This document shows positions 1 to 9,006 of a DNA stretch of 64,000 nucleotides, in pieces. The stretch is taken from the NCBI GenBank assembly GCA_024280835.1, contig JAJRPJ010000010.1:62001-126000 (forward strand), in the 5' to 3' direction. The notes beneath the pieces are model-generated. The model saw only the letters and a program-made list of their open reading frames with translations, was not told where the DNA came from and made no database searches. Numbering within the stretch: the first letter of the stretch is position 1; every line of letters starts with the position of its first letter. This DNA comes from Candidatus Zixiibacteriota bacterium. Lineage in GTDB: Bacteria > Zixibacteria > MSB-5A5 > GN15 > JACZUZ01. The position numbers were made by a program, and so were the translations under genes.

Positions 1-219
1 TTTGGTTACAAATATGGTTCGGAGTTGGATCTCAATATTGCTATTCGGACTTTGACTTATGTTCCGAAATCGCAAGCGGCTCCAGCAAACTCAGGTGTTT
101 ATTATGCCCAAGCTGGGGGAGGGATCGTTGCCGACAGTGAGGCTGATTCAGAGTATGAAGAGGCGGCGTTGAAAGTTAGCAACTTACTCAAAGCTATCGG
201 CCCCGAGTTACGGCCATGA
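1..219 (+). CDS. pabB: Aminodeoxychorismate synthase component I, C-terminal fragment (5' end outside window)
   Basis: The reading frame is open from base 1 and ends at a TGA at 217-219. The visible 72 residues are the C-terminal end of a chorismate-binding enzyme: the stretch DLNIAIRTL, then SGVYYAQAGGGIVADS and EADSEYEE, is the conserved end of the TrpE/PabB fold, which contributes to the chorismate and Mg site. TrpE and PabB cannot be separated on this fragment alone. PabB is preferred because a PabC-type lyase follows immediately, which would complete p-aminobenzoate synthesis for folate. The stop lies about 30 nt upstream of the best pabC start, so the two are likely co-transcribed. Confidence 0.85.
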   Translation, partial: FGYKYGSELDLNIAIRTLTYVPKSQAAPANSGVYYAQAGGGIVADSEADSEYEEAALKVSNLLKAIGPELRP

Positions 220-249
220 GTGGGGGAGCGAGGGAGTGAGGGAGTGATT

Positions 250-1113
250 GTGATCTCTATTGATGGACAGATAGTCACTGGAGATGAAGCTTCGATTTCT
301 ATTCTCGATAGTGGCCTGCTTTCGGGGTATGGTGTTTTTGAGACTATGCTGGCCGAGGGTGATCTTGTGTTTCGCTTAGGTGAGCATTTGGCGCGTTTTG
401 AGAAGTCTTGCCTTGCGCTTGGATTGATTCCAAAATATTCTTCGAATCAAATAGAAGAGTTTATTGGTGAGGCGCTTGGGCGGAATCAGGATGGCTACAA
501 GCGAATTAGGGTCATGCTGACTGGCGGAAATTCAGGCGATGGTCTCTGGGGGGATGAGTCGATTGATAACAGACTGGTAATTATTGTCAGGGAGCATAGC
601 CTTTCAAGAGGAATTGTGAGACCAAAAGCCGAAGTTGTTTATTCAGCTACTTCATTGCATTGGCTGGCCAAGCATAAGACTCTTTCGCGGATGTTGTATT
701 CACATCCGACCCCAGAGTTTGCTCAGGTTCGCGGCAAGAATTCCAAGAGTTTGCAGATTCTCTATCATCCCTCAATTGGAGTCACTGAGTTCAGTTCGGC
801 TTCGTTGTTTGTTCGCCAAAGTGAAAATGTTGTAACTGCTTTTTCTGAGGATGTTTTCCTTGGAATTTGCCGTGCGGAAATCATCAAGAATTGGAGAGCC
901 TTGGTTCCTGAGTTCAAACTTGAGATTCGCAAGGTTGAGCTATCTGACTTGTTCGCGGCCGATGAAGTCATAGGTGTTAACTCGCTTAGAGGGGCCTTCG
1001 CTGTTTCTGAGCTGAATGATAACACTGGGGAATCTTTTGCATCTACGAATCCGATTTCTTACTCCAAACCAGTTCTTAGCTTGAAGTTACATGATTTCTT
1101 GCTAACTCGTTGA
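250..1113 (+). CDS. pabC: Aminodeoxychorismate lyase-like class IV aminotransferase
   Basis: A 287-residue PLP enzyme of fold type IV. It begins with the typical strand VISIDGQIV, continues with the family motif GYGVFETM near residue 40, and has the PLP-lysine context KHKTLSR around residue 145. PabC converts 4-amino-4-deoxychorismate to p-aminobenzoate and pyruvate, and the preceding pabB fragment supports that role. The GTG at 250 is chosen because GAGGGAG at 238-244 sits 5 nt upstream. In-frame GTGs at 220 and 244 would add 10 or 2 residues but are less well placed. Branched-chain or D-amino-acid aminotransferases share the fold, so the assignment rests partly on the neighbour. A terminator follows at 1145. 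Confidence 0.82.
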   Translation: MISIDGQIVTGDEASISILDSGLLSGYGVFETMLAEGDLVFRLGEHLARFEKSCLALGLIPKYSSNQIEEFIGEALGRNQDGYKRIRVMLTGGNSGDGLWGDESIDNRLVIIVREHSLSRGIVRPKAEVVYSATSLHWLAKHKTLSRMLYSHPTPEFAQVRGKNSKSLQILYHPSIGVTEFSSASLFVRQSENVVTAFSEDVFLGICRAEIIKNWRALVPEFKLEIRKVELSDLFAADEVIGVNSLRGAFAVSELNDNTGESFASTNPISYSKPVLSLKLHDFLLTR

Positions 1114-1144
1114 ACCTTTTGTCACCCACTTAGAAATTGATAAA

Positions 1145-1167
1145 GCCCACCAGTGGGCGTTTTTTTC
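1145..1167 (+). terminator. Rho-independent terminator after pabC
   Basis: Six-base arms GCCCAC and GTGGGC close on a two-base loop and are followed by a G and a run of seven or more T. It lies 32 nt after the pabC stop and would end the pabB-pabC transcript. Confidence 0.8.
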
Positions 1168-1278
1168 TTGCTTGGCGCGCGCCAGTAGCGCCTTTTAGTA
1201 GTTGGTATGGTGTCTGTTGGTTTCTTGTGATTTGTAGCGCCATCGAAGGAGCGCCATAGAAAGTGAATCGAGGAAGTG

Positions 1279-2139
1279 ATGCAAGTTAGAAAAGCCCTGT
1301 GGGCTAAATCCAGTGTTAGGTATGGTCTTGCCAGTGTTCTGATGAGCGCTTTGGTATTTGTTTTTTCATTGACGGGTTTTTCATCGATGGCGATTGGACA
1401 GACTGTTGATTATGAAGAGACTACTCATTATGTCAGCGAAGTTGGCAATCGCTTGTTGATTGACGCACCGACTGCGCATTCTCTTCCACGTGGGGCTTTT
1501 GATTTGAATTTCCAAGTTAACGCGGGTGGGGCGTTGACTGCTGCGACTAATGTTGGCTTGTCGGAGTTTCTGATGGTTGGTTTTTCTTATGGCGCCAATG
1601 GTGTGTTTTCGCAGGACGATCCTTCTTACAATCCTAATGTTGAATTCAGTGTTAAGTGGCGTCTGACTGAGGAGAGCAAGACAGTGCCAGGATTGGCGTT
1701 GGGGTTTACATCGCAGGGCGCAGGTCCCTATCTCGATAGTTTCAATCGTTCGACATACAAACCTAAAGGTTTCTATGGCGTTTTCTCAAAAGCGATAGCA
1801 ATTACTGGCTATGCTTGGGAGTTGCATGGCGGCGCAAATTATTCTATTGAAACCGCTGATAATGTGACTGACACCGATCGAGGTATCAATATGTTTGGTG
1901 GACTCTCCACGGAATTACGTCGCAATCTAAAATTCGCGGTGGAGTATGATTTTGCTCTCGATGACAACAAATCTGGTCTGCCGTTTGGGCGTGGCCGTGG
2001 ATATTTGAATTTGGCTCTGAAGTGGGTCTATTTTGATAATTTGCAAATCGAATTTACTGCGCGTGACTTATTGAGTAATAGGCGCGAGGCCGAATCTTTT
2101 GAGCGCGGTTTGCGCATTGTTTATTTGGAATATTTTTAG
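1279..2139 (+). CDS. YjbH-like outer-membrane beta-barrel protein
   Basis: About 286 residues with an N-terminal signal segment (hydrophobic stretch at roughly 17-38, then SMAIGQT). The remainder alternates polar and hydrophobic residues with many aromatic strand ends and finishes in an aromatic (EYF), as in outer-membrane barrels. The segment RLLIDAPTAHSLPRGAFDL resembles the start of YjbH/YbjH-type barrels linked to exopolysaccharide export. That is a family resemblance only; no polysaccharide genes are nearby. ATG 1279 is chosen because GAGGA ends 4 nt upstream; a GTG one codon earlier is possible. The gene stands alone between two terminators, so it is probably monocistronic. Confidence 0.65.
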   Translation: MQVRKALWAKSSVRYGLASVLMSALVFVFSLTGFSSMAIGQTVDYEETTHYVSEVGNRLLIDAPTAHSLPRGAFDLNFQVNAGGALTAATNVGLSEFLMVGFSYGANGVFSQDDPSYNPNVEFSVKWRLTEESKTVPGLALGFTSQGAGPYLDSFNRSTYKPKGFYGVFSKAIAITGYAWELHGGANYSIETADNVTDTDRGINMFGGLSTELRRNLKFAVEYDFALDDNKSGLPFGRGRGYLNLALKWVYFDNLQIEFTARDLLSNRREAESFERGLRIVYLEYF

Positions 2140-2222
2140 AGAGCGCTAGTGAGCGCTTGGATAAATTATGTTTTTTGCCGTCCTCACAGCATCCATCTTT
2201 ACATCACCGTCATTTTCATCTC

Positions 2223-2252
2223 AAGGGCGCCAATTGGCGCCTTTGTTTTTTT
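2223..2252 (+). terminator. Rho-independent terminator
   Basis: Ten-base arms AAGGGCGCCA and TGGCGCCTTT, with one G-U pair and a two-base loop, are followed by TGTTTTTTT. It lies 84 nt after the barrel gene and before the FG-GAP gene. Confidence 0.8.
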
Positions 2253-2426
2253 GGAGATAGTTGGACAGTCAACAGGCCAAAGAATCTCTTGGCGAAACCT
2301 CCAATGTGGACTATCTTACTCTTGCGCTAAGATTTCCCTCCACTTGGTAGCGATATACTCATATTCAAATTTTTCGTGAAAAACTTATACCCTCGCTATT
2401 CTTTCAAACACACGAAGGGAGATTTC

Positions 2427-4823
2427 ATGGCTTCGCAACAAAACCTACAATTGAATCAGCGGCTTGTATGTCGTCCAATTAATGTCTCTGTGTCAATTCT
2501 TCTGGCTCTAGTGTTTGCTCTGGCCTTGTCTGTGTCTTCGCTTCGTGCGGAGTTGATTGTCAATTCGACAACGCCTGTGTCACAGGCTTTGGAAGCGCAG
2601 CCTAATAGTCCAATTCTTATCCGTTTTAATTCAACATTGGATTTGACAACAATCGATTCATCGTCGGTGCGAGTCTTTGGGCGTTGGTCGGGGCCGGCGG
2701 AGTATACTGCATCGTTTTTTGCTGATGGCGCCGATTTCGTGATGTCATTGCAAGCGACAGAGACGTTTTTTTACGGCGAATGGGTGACTGTTAATCTTTC
2801 TCATTCTATTAAGGATGACAGTGTTGGCGATTCGCTAGTTGGCGGATACACTTTTAATTTTTGGGTCGAGACATTGCCCGGCGCTTTGGATTTAGTGGAG
2901 ACTGAAAGGATTAGTGTGCGACTGGCAGGTGAGATCCACGTGCAAACTTATGGCGCTTATGCAGGCGATCTCAATGATGATGGTTGGACCGATCTTGCGG
3001 CTCCGAATGAAATCAGCAATGATGTGCGTGTGTTTCTCAATGATGGCGCGGGTGGGTACAATTCCTTTTCTGTTGTGCCTATGCCTGGTAGTTCTAGCCC
3101 CAGCGCCAATGAAGGCGCCGACTTTGACTTAGACGGGAAAATTGATTTGGCGGTAGGCAGTGGTGGAAATGATAAGTTGGTAGTCATGGCAGGGGATGGT
3201 CTGGGTGGATTTTCTTCACAGGAAATTTACACTTCGTCATCGAGCGTGCGAGGTGTCGCTGTGATCGATCTCAATAGTGACGGCTTCGATGACCTCATTA
3301 CAGCCAATCGAAGTGGCAACAATTTGGCGTTGTTTATCAATGACCAGACAGGGAAGTTTTTGGCTCCGACATTTGTTGAAACTGGTGGATTTGCTGAGAC
3401 AGCTATTGCTGTGGCTGACGCCAATAACGACGGTATTCAGGATGTTTTTGTCGGCGCCCTTTCTTCGCAAGAGTTCGTTTTGTTGCTCGGCGATGGAGCG
3501 GGTGGTCTAGCTGTTACAAGTAAAATATCATCAGGTGGCAGTTGTTGGATGATTACTGTTGGCGATGTCAATGCTGACGGATTCGCTGATGTTGTCTCTG
3601 CCAATTCGACGTCGAATAATGTCTCAGTTTCACTCGGGGATGGCCTAGGTGGTTTGTTGCCTGCGACTACATATCCTTCGGGAGCATTTGTAATTGCTAT
3701 TGATCTTGGAGACCTTGATGGCGACGGTGATCTTGACATGGTCTCTAGTAGTTTCAGTGGCAATAATTGGAAAGTCTATGAGAACTTTGGTGATGGGACA
3801 TTTGGTAATGTTCGTACATATCCCGCTAGTTCCACGGGGTCATGTGTGGTTTTGCATGATCGTGACAATGACGGTGACTTGGATATGACTGGCATTGATG
3901 AAACCGATGATTTGCTCTTTCTCTTTGATAATGTCTACAACGGCGTCTGGTTTGTCGCAGACACTACAATTGATGAAGACTCTCTGACAGTAAATTATAC
4001 AGGCATAACCAATCGGACTGCCTTGCAGTGGTCATGGAATTTTGGTGACGGTGGAACTTCAATGTTGCAGTCACCTTCATATACATATACATCCCCAGGT
4101 CAGTTTGATGTTAGTGTCTCTATTGAAACCTCCGAAGGAACTTTGACAGCTGCCGAAGAAAAGTTTGTGGGCATATATGCCGATTCAGTTTTGCCAGTTT
4201 CGACTGTTTCCGCTGGTGGAACCGAGGCTCAGTTGGATATTTATGCGCGGAACTTTATCGATTTGGAGTTTGTGCAAATTCCACTTAGCTGGAGCGGGTC
4301 TTTGGAAATCATTCACATCTCAGCTACAACCGATGGATTGCGGTCGAGCGCTATGGCACCTGCGCTGACTGCGATTGATGAGGGTAACAAACGATTAGTT
4401 TATACACTAAGCGCACCGCTGGATTCAATCCTTTCTGCAGGGATCGGGCCAATATTGAGTGTTGGCTTCTATGTTTTACCTGGCGCTGGTATAGACACTG
4501 CAATGTTCACAGTCGGTGACAATCTGGCAGGTCTGCTGTCGTTTGTCACACCTTTTGGTAGCTACCCGCCTCAAGGTGGAAGCGCCACGTTAATACGTTT
4601 CTGCTGTTTGACCCCTGGAGACTTTAATCGTGATGGCGCTTTCAATATTGCCGACGTGACATCTGGCATTGCTCGTATTTTTGCCGGAGGAACGGCTCCA
4701 GCCTGTCAGGATGAAGCTGACGCCGATGGTGACAGTCAGTTCAATATCGCTGATGTGACATATGGAATCGCTAGAATCTTCTCTGGTGGTCCTGCGCCTG
4801 TTTGCGGCGCGACTGGTTCGTAG
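2427..4823 (+). CDS. Secreted FG-GAP/PKD multidomain protein with C-terminal dockerin pair
   Basis: About 798 residues. Order: signal peptide (hydrophobic segment near residues 18-38, ending SSLRAE); a bacterial Ig-like domain of the SbsA/Big_5 kind (about 40-150); at least seven FG-GAP/VCBS repeats with Ca-binding loops such as GDLNDDGWTD, GDVNADGFAD and GDLDGDGDLD (about 170-510); a PKD domain with WNFGDGG; a cohesin-like domain (about 590-715); and a C-terminal pair of dockerin-type EF loops, GDFNRDGAFNIADVT and ADGDSQFNIADVT, with cysteines on either side. FG-GAP repeats form calcium-binding beta-propellers. A dockerin pair implies docking to a cohesin partner, or a lineage-specific anchoring signal. 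ATG 2427 is preferred because GAAGGGAGA precedes it. The frame runs further upstream without a ribosome site. Confidence 0.85.
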   Translation: MASQQNLQLNQRLVCRPINVSVSILLALVFALALSVSSLRAELIVNSTTPVSQALEAQPNSPILIRFNSTLDLTTIDSSSVRVFGRWSGPAEYTASFFADGADFVMSLQATETFFYGEWVTVNLSHSIKDDSVGDSLVGGYTFNFWVETLPGALDLVETERISVRLAGEIHVQTYGAYAGDLNDDGWTDLAAPNEISNDVRVFLNDGAGGYNSFSVVPMPGSSSPSANEGADFDLDGKIDLAVGSGGNDKLVVMAGDGLGGFSSQEIYTSSSSVRGVAVIDLNSDGFDDLITANRSGNNLALFINDQTGKFLAPTFVETGGFAETAIAVADANNDGIQDVFVGALSSQEFVLLLGDGAGGLAVTSKISSGGSCWMITVGDVNADGFADVVSANSTSNNVSVSLGDGLGGLLPATTYPSGAFVIAIDLGDLDGDGDLDMVSSSFSGNNWKVYENFGDGTFGNVRTYPASSTGSCVVLHDRDNDGDLDMTGIDETDDLLFLFDNVYNGVWFVADTTIDEDSLTVNYTGITNRTALQWSWNFGDGGTSMLQSPSYTYTSPGQFDVSVSIETSEGTLTAAEEKFVGIYADSVLPVSTVSAGGTEAQLDIYARNFIDLEFVQIPLSWSGSLEIIHISATTDGLRSSAMAPALTAIDEGNKRLVYTLSAPLDSILSAGIGPILSVGFYVLPGAGIDTAMFTVGDNLAGLLSFVTPFGSYPPQGGSATLIRFCCLTPGDFNRDGAFNIADVTSGIARIFAGGTAPACQDEADADGDSQFNIADVTYGIARIFSGGPAPVCGATGS

Positions 4824-4957
4824 CCGTTTGTCTTCTTTGACAATCCTATTTTCTTATTGGCGGCGTTGTTGAATTATTCTATTGTAATTCAATGATGATT
4901 GTATGCAGGATGTTGTTGAAAACATTGTTGAAAACAATATTGGATGAAGGGTAGAGG

Positions 4958-5896
4958 ATGAGTACAGAGAACAAACAAGTATTGATAGCTGTCGCGCAAG
5001 CGTCATCAGTTTTTTTGGATAAGTTGGCCTCGACTGAGAAAGCTTGTAGAATTATTGCCGAAGCAGGGGAAAAAGGAGCGAAGTTAATAGCTTTTCCTGA
5101 AGCGTTTATTCCCGGTTATCCAGACTGGGTTTGGGTGACTCCACCTGGTATAAAAAAACCGTTGATCAATGAAATGTTTTCACATTTGCTAGCGAATTCA
5201 GTTTCTATACCTGATGAAACCACAAGAGCGCTGTCTCAGGCGGCAAAGGACGCTTCAATAATTGTCGTTATTGGGATTAATGAGCGCAACACAGAATCTA
5301 GTGGCGCGAGTTTGTACAATACGATGTTGTACCTTGGGTCTGACGGAGGAATTTTGGGTAAGCACCGTAAGCTGATTCCCACTGGTCCAGAGAGATTGAT
5401 GTGGTCGCAGGGCGATGGTTCGACTTTGGTTTCGTTTGATACGCCTATCGGTAAACTAGGTGGGTTACTTTGCTGGGAAAACATGATGCCACTGGCGCGC
5501 AATGCTATGTATTGCGCTGGTGTTCAAATCTATGTTGCGCCGACATGGGATGCTTCCGAGACATGGTTGACAGCAATGAAGCACATCGCTTGGGAGGGTG
5601 GTATGTTTGTCATCAACTGCTGTCAGGCGCTAAGGATGGATGACATTCCAGATAGTTTTGAATTCAAACAGCTTTATCCAAGTTGTAAGGAGTGGATAAA
5701 CAAGGGTAATAGCTGTGTTATTGATCCGCGGGGGAAATACATCACTGAGCCATTGGCCTGCAAAGAAGAGACAATCTATGCTACACTGGACTTCTCTCTG
5801 ATTGCGCCGCAAAAGTGGCTCTTTGATGTTGCAGGTCACTACTCGCGGCCTGATGTGTTTCAATACAAGATTAGCAAGGGGAATGGTGAGAATTAA
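4958..5896 (+). CDS. Nitrilase / cyanide hydratase-type carbon-nitrogen hydrolase
   Basis: 312 residues, normal for classical (branch 1) nitrilases. The catalytic triad is visible: Glu48 in FPEAFIPGYPDW, Lys138 in KHRKLIPTGPER and Cys172 in LLCWENMMPLARNAMY. The FIPGYPDWVW and WENMMPL signatures are those of true nitrilases (R-CN to carboxylic acid plus ammonia) and cyanide-degrading relatives, rather than omega-amidases or NAD synthetase glutaminase domains. Substrate cannot be told from sequence. No signal peptide, so cytoplasmic. The ATG follows AGGGTAGAGG closely. The upstream 134 nt is AT-rich and the gene appears to stand alone; the next gene is convergent. Confidence 0.9.
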   Translation: MSTENKQVLIAVAQASSVFLDKLASTEKACRIIAEAGEKGAKLIAFPEAFIPGYPDWVWVTPPGIKKPLINEMFSHLLANSVSIPDETTRALSQAAKDASIIVVIGINERNTESSGASLYNTMLYLGSDGGILGKHRKLIPTGPERLMWSQGDGSTLVSFDTPIGKLGGLLCWENMMPLARNAMYCAGVQIYVAPTWDASETWLTAMKHIAWEGGMFVINCCQALRMDDIPDSFEFKQLYPSCKEWINKGNSCVIDPRGKYITEPLACKEETIYATLDFSLIAPQKWLFDVAGHYSRPDVFQYKISKGNGEN

Positions 5897-5923
5897 GTGG
5901 GTCTGGATTTGGGTGAGCTCTTC

Positions 5924-6367
5924 TTAGCTGACATATGGCGATAGGAAGGTTATCACCTGTGAATCCAAATACCATTCACCGCTGATTGGCGTTAGGTAAA
6001 TAGCAACGGCGACAAAAGCGGCGACTATGATTGCGGCTTTAGCGAAACCCATGGCGCCACCGAGAGCTTTGTTGATTGGCCCAGCTAGTGTCAGATTCAA
6101 TGTTTTTGTCACAAACCGACCCGCCATGCGCACTGCGACGATAGTGACTATGAAGACACCAGGGAGAATCACTAGATACAGGCCTGCTTCGCCATAGGTC
6201 AGCGCTAGTTCTAGGTGTGAGGTTTTGTAGACTAAACTAGCCGCTAGATAGGCCAAGCCGTAGGAGGCCAATGACACTACCGATGAAATAGCGCCTCTTC
6301 TGAGACCACGAAAAGTCATTAGCGCTACCAAAGCGAGAATGATAATATCAGTTACATTTCCAAGCAT
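5924..6367 (-). CDS. CvpA family inner-membrane protein
   Basis: 147 residues with about four membrane helices (near 8-22, 27-45, 60-82 and 100-125) and the family-typical start in which DIIILALVALMTFRGLRRG precedes a second helix. CvpA-like proteins were first linked to colicin V export and are now seen as general envelope proteins of uncertain function. The length is slightly below that of E. coli CvpA. It is downstream of the ferritin gene on the same strand with a 109-nt gap, so co-transcription is possible but not clear. An imperfect inverted repeat (6412-6446) lies in that gap without a T-run for this strand. Confidence 0.75.
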   Translation of the reverse strand: MLGNVTDIIILALVALMTFRGLRRGAISSVVSLASYGLAYLAASLVYKTSHLELALTYGEAGLYLVILPGVFIVTIVAVRMAGRFVTKTLNLTLAGPINKALGGAMGFAKAAIIVAAFVAVAIYLTPISGEWYLDSQVITFLSPYVS

Positions 6368-6476
6368 CTATGTTCCCTAACATCTGTATTATCCAACATC
6401 TATATTTCCTGAAATCTCAGTCAACACTCATTGATTTCTGAGATTTTTGCAAAACCAAATACTAGCGTTATCATCC

Positions 6477-6992
6477 CTACTCCGCAGGTTGTTGTTCGCG
6501 CTCGCCAATCATGCGCAAGAGCCTGTCTTCGAGTAGAAATATCTGCGGTAGTGTGCCAGCTAGTTCAACCATTGCCAACAATTCTGCGGCGCTGGCTTCT
6601 TCTTCGATTTGTTCATTAACAAACCAAATCAAGAAGCTGTCGGTTGAGTGGTCTCTTTCTTCGCGAGCTAGATCGACTAGCTTGTTGATGCGCTCTGTGA
6701 TGTACTCTTCATGTTTCAAAGTCTCTGAGCAAATTTCTTTGGGAGTCTTCCATTTTCCTTTGGGAGCTTTGATTGTCTCAAGGGTTACTTCAGAGCCTCG
6801 ATCCAGAATGTATCTTGCGAATTTCTCGGCGTGGGCTTGCTCTTCGGCGGCTTGAATGTGGAACCATTTCGCAAAGACAGTGAGGTTCATCGCTTCAAAC
6901 TTGTAACCCATCGCTTTGTAAATATAAGCTGATTCGTTTTCGGCAGTGATTTGCGAGTTTATCGCCGCACACATTTTCTTTGATAACGCCAT
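6477..6992 (-). CDS. Bacterial non-haem ferritin
   Basis: 171 residues, the expected length for FtnA-type ferritin, a 24-mer that oxidises Fe(II) and stores it as mineral. The ferroxidase ligands fall in register: Glu18 (AENES), Glu51 and His54 (EEQAHAEKF), Glu95 or Glu96 (HEEY), Gln128 and Glu131 (NEQIEEE). No haem-binding methionine of bacterioferritin type is evident. The C-terminal tail is slightly longer than in E. coli FtnA. ATG is preceded by AAGGGGA. No clear Fur box or IscR site was recognised in the 127 nt upstream. Haemoglobin and ferredoxin genes nearby hint at an iron/redox theme, but on different transcripts. Confidence 0.93.
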   Translation of the reverse strand: MALSKKMCAAINSQITAENESAYIYKAMGYKFEAMNLTVFAKWFHIQAAEEQAHAEKFARYILDRGSEVTLETIKAPKGKWKTPKEICSETLKHEEYITERINKLVDLAREERDHSTDSFLIWFVNEQIEEEASAAELLAMVELAGTLPQIFLLEDRLLRMIGEREQQPAE

Positions 6993-7119
6993 GTTTGTCC
7001 CCTTTTTTATCCTAATCGACAGTGTTCATGAAGTGTCTCCAGCAATAGCAGAGGCTGATCTGGCTTTGTCGACACTTGCATTGGGAAAGTTACGGCTTTC
7101 CTAGAGAATAGACAAACAA

Positions 7120-7548
7120 TTATTTCGCAGGCTGTTTGTATCGCTTGGCGATACAAACAGCAGAGAGTTTGACTAACTTGGCGAGAACCTTGATGTCGAT
7201 GTCCTCAAGCTTTTTTATGTATAGGCAGGATTTGCTGGCTTTGAATTCTCCGAGTTTCTCCATCAAATCAGAATAAGGCTTGAATCCAGACATGATATAA
7301 ATAGTCAGGTTTTGTTTGCGGGGCGAAAAGCCTGACAAGAAGAAATCGCCTTCGCGTCCTGATTCGTATTTGTAATGATAGGAGCCGAAACCGACCATTG
7401 CCTCGCCCCACATTTTTGGGCGCTCACCAGTAGCTTCTTTCATTAGTTTAGCCAGTGTCTTACAATCTTTTCGTTTTTGTTCATCCGCTACAGAATTGAG
7501 AAAAGTAGTGACGCTTGAAGAAGTTGCTTTGGTTTTGTTCTCGCTCAT
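7120..7548 (-). CDS. DUF1801 domain protein
   Basis: 142 residues of the DUF1801 (YdhG-like) family. Visible family features are the central KMWGEAMVGFGSYHYKYESG, then FFLSGFSPRKQNLTIYIMSGF, and SCLYIKKLEDID near the C-terminus. The fold resembles frataxin/CyaY-like alpha-beta proteins and the function is unknown. ATG 7548 is preferred over GTG 7554 because AGGAGG at 7559-7554 overlaps the GTG and sits 5 nt before the ATG. It lies 20 nt downstream of the barrel gene on the same strand, so the two are probably one operon. Confidence 0.85.
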   Translation of the reverse strand: MSENKTKATSSSVTTFLNSVADEQKRKDCKTLAKLMKEATGERPKMWGEAMVGFGSYHYKYESGREGDFFLSGFSPRKQNLTIYIMSGFKPYSDLMEKLGEFKASKSCLYIKKLEDIDIKVLAKLVKLSAVCIAKRYKQPAK

Positions 7549-7568
7549 ACTCACCTCCTAGCTTAACG

Positions 7569-8408
7569 CTATTTTTGTAGGCGTATCGAAAGTCCGCTGG
7601 TAATAAACCAATCTGGCGCTCCCGACGAAAGTCCGAAACCAGCGGCGATATCTAGTTGAATGTCTTTGCTAAACAACGCAGTTAGACCTCCGTCAAGGGA
7701 ATGTAATGGAGCTTCGTCTTGGTCGAACCTTTTTTCTCCGAATATTTCGAGGAATGCACCATAGGTTTCGGTCAAGCCAGCTCCTAGAGCGATTGTGTAT
7801 AATCCAGATACTGAGGTCTCTGTCTTTCCGGATGTTTCGATAGCGGAGGATGAAGTCACTCCAAGGTTGCAACCCAGTGAAAATATTTCGCTGAGTTCAT
7901 TTGATAAACTTATGAGCGCCGAAGGGTCAACTCGATTACTTGTAAATGAATCTCTTCCAATCGGTAATGTGACGTCGATCAGTAGGGCTGCTTGGGGTGT
8001 AGGGCCATCCTCTTTCCAAAGATCAATCTTAGCGCCGATAGACGCGTCACCTGAGCCGTGAAAACTATCGCCTAGAGCCGAGCTGGGATTCATAAATGCG
8101 TATCCGTCCCATCCTATTCGTAATTCGAACCCTGATTTCAAGCCGATTCGCACGAGCGCTTGAGGGAATTCATTGAGGCGAGCTTCCAGAGGTCCCGTTC
8201 TTTCAAAGGTCTGCATCCAGCCAAACTCTATTTGAGTGACACCATATCCGACCGCTGAGCTTGATTCTGTTTGATCTGGTCTATCGGTTATGATCTCTGC
8301 CGCCTGAATCATCGCAGGGAATATGAGAGAGATGCAGATGTGTATTATTCCAAATATCCCTGATAGTCGTTTCGGTTTTGTGAAACAGCTGTTGTTTAGT
8401 AGGAACAT
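7569..8408 (-). CDS. Outer-membrane barrel of the MetA-pathway (phenol-degradation) family
   Basis: 279 residues with a signal peptide (hydrophobic to about residue 37, SLIFPAMIQAAE). It then begins with IITDRPDQTESSSAVG, the hallmark start of the Phenol_MetA_deg (PF13557-like) transporter/barrel family, and ends in alternating strands to RLQK. Despite the family name, these barrels occur widely and the substrate is unknown. The upstream leader is GGGGGTGGTGC directly before ATG, an unusually G-rich ribosome site. An inverted repeat TTACC-CTAA-GGTAA lies 22 nt upstream and may be an operator. Likely co-transcribed with the DUF1801 gene. Confidence 0.75.
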   Translation of the reverse strand: MFLLNNSCFTKPKRLSGIFGIIHICISLIFPAMIQAAEIITDRPDQTESSSAVGYGVTQIEFGWMQTFERTGPLEARLNEFPQALVRIGLKSGFELRIGWDGYAFMNPSSALGDSFHGSGDASIGAKIDLWKEDGPTPQAALLIDVTLPIGRDSFTSNRVDPSALISLSNELSEIFSLGCNLGVTSSSAIETSGKTETSVSGLYTIALGAGLTETYGAFLEIFGEKRFDQDEAPLHSLDGGLTALFSKDIQLDIAAGFGLSSGAPDWFITSGLSIRLQK

Positions 8409-8429
8409 GCACCACCCCCGTATCGTTAC

Positions 8430-8443
8430 TTACCCTAAGGTAA
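8430..8443 (-). promoter_or_regulatory. Inverted repeat upstream of the MetA-family barrel gene
   Basis: TTACC-CTAA-GGTAA is a perfect five-base inverted repeat. A second, wider pair (ACCCTA and TAGGGT) spans it to 8460. The position just upstream of the start fits an operator or leader hairpin. No T-run makes it a terminator. The regulator is unknown. Confidence 0.35.
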
Positions 8444-8552
8444 TAAATATTTTCTAGGGTGAGGATAAGTGAATCCGATTAAAAAAGCAATCTATCTTGA
8501 ATGTATGGTTTTGAGCTAGTCGCAGTTGTCTGGATGAGATGAAATAGAGGGC

Positions 8553-8592
8553 AAAAAAAGCTATCGAGATTGGTAAGACCAATCTCGATAGC
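8553..8592 (-). terminator. Strong rho-independent terminator of the haemoglobin gene
   Basis: Two 15-base perfect arms (8560-8574 and 8578-8592) with a three-base loop are followed on the minus strand by seven T (8559-8553). It lies 46 nt beyond the haemoglobin stop. Confidence 0.92.
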
Positions 8593-8637
8593 GAAGACTA
8601 ACAAATCGGATTCTAGAGAAAGGAAACATGAAGAAAG

Positions 8638-9006
8638 CTAAACGTGGAGAATATCATTTTTCAATGAGTAAAGAATTGCCAGAACCTCGTTCTTCTCTTC
8701 TTGACCGACACCATTCTTATCGAGGGCTACCATCACATCGTCGATTGTGGAGATCATCTCTGTCTCGTTGATGTTCATTCCTGAGTGTGCCGAAAGCATG
8801 TCTTTGCCTTTGTAGTTGTTAGGTCCGCCTGTACCCATCGCGAAGAAATCGCGAACCAATATTTTTAGCTCGTCGGGGTTAGAGTTTTTGAATCTTGGAT
8901 TTAGGACCGGATTGGCCATGTGTATATCGACAATGTCATTGGCGATGGAGGCCACGACATCAGCGCCGCCCAGTCTTTCGTATAGTGATTTTGTATCCGC
9001 TGCCAT
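8638..9006 (-). CDS. Group 1 truncated haemoglobin
   Basis: 122 residues, the size of a TrHb1. The start SLYERLGGADVVASI is the family signature, PheTyr-region residues and the FFAMGTGGPNNYKGKDM segment match the B-E helices, and the proximal haem histidine is His74 in SAHSGMNI. Such proteins bind O2/NO and often act in NO detoxification; the specific role here is not shown. AAGGGG lies about 11 nt before the ATG. An eight-base inverted repeat (9061-9088) sits about 55 nt upstream and could be the operator. The gene is monocistronic, ending in a strong terminator. Confidence 0.92.
   Translation of the reverse strand: MAADTKSLYERLGGADVVASIANDIVDIHMANPVLNPRFKNSNPDELKILVRDFFAMGTGGPNNYKGKDMLSAHSGMNINETEMISTIDDVMVALDKNGVGQEEKNEVLAILYSLKNDILHV

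Noticed and set aside
2149-2379. 76-codon plus-strand frame
   Set aside because: Contains the terminator hairpin at 2223-2252 and has no ribosome site.
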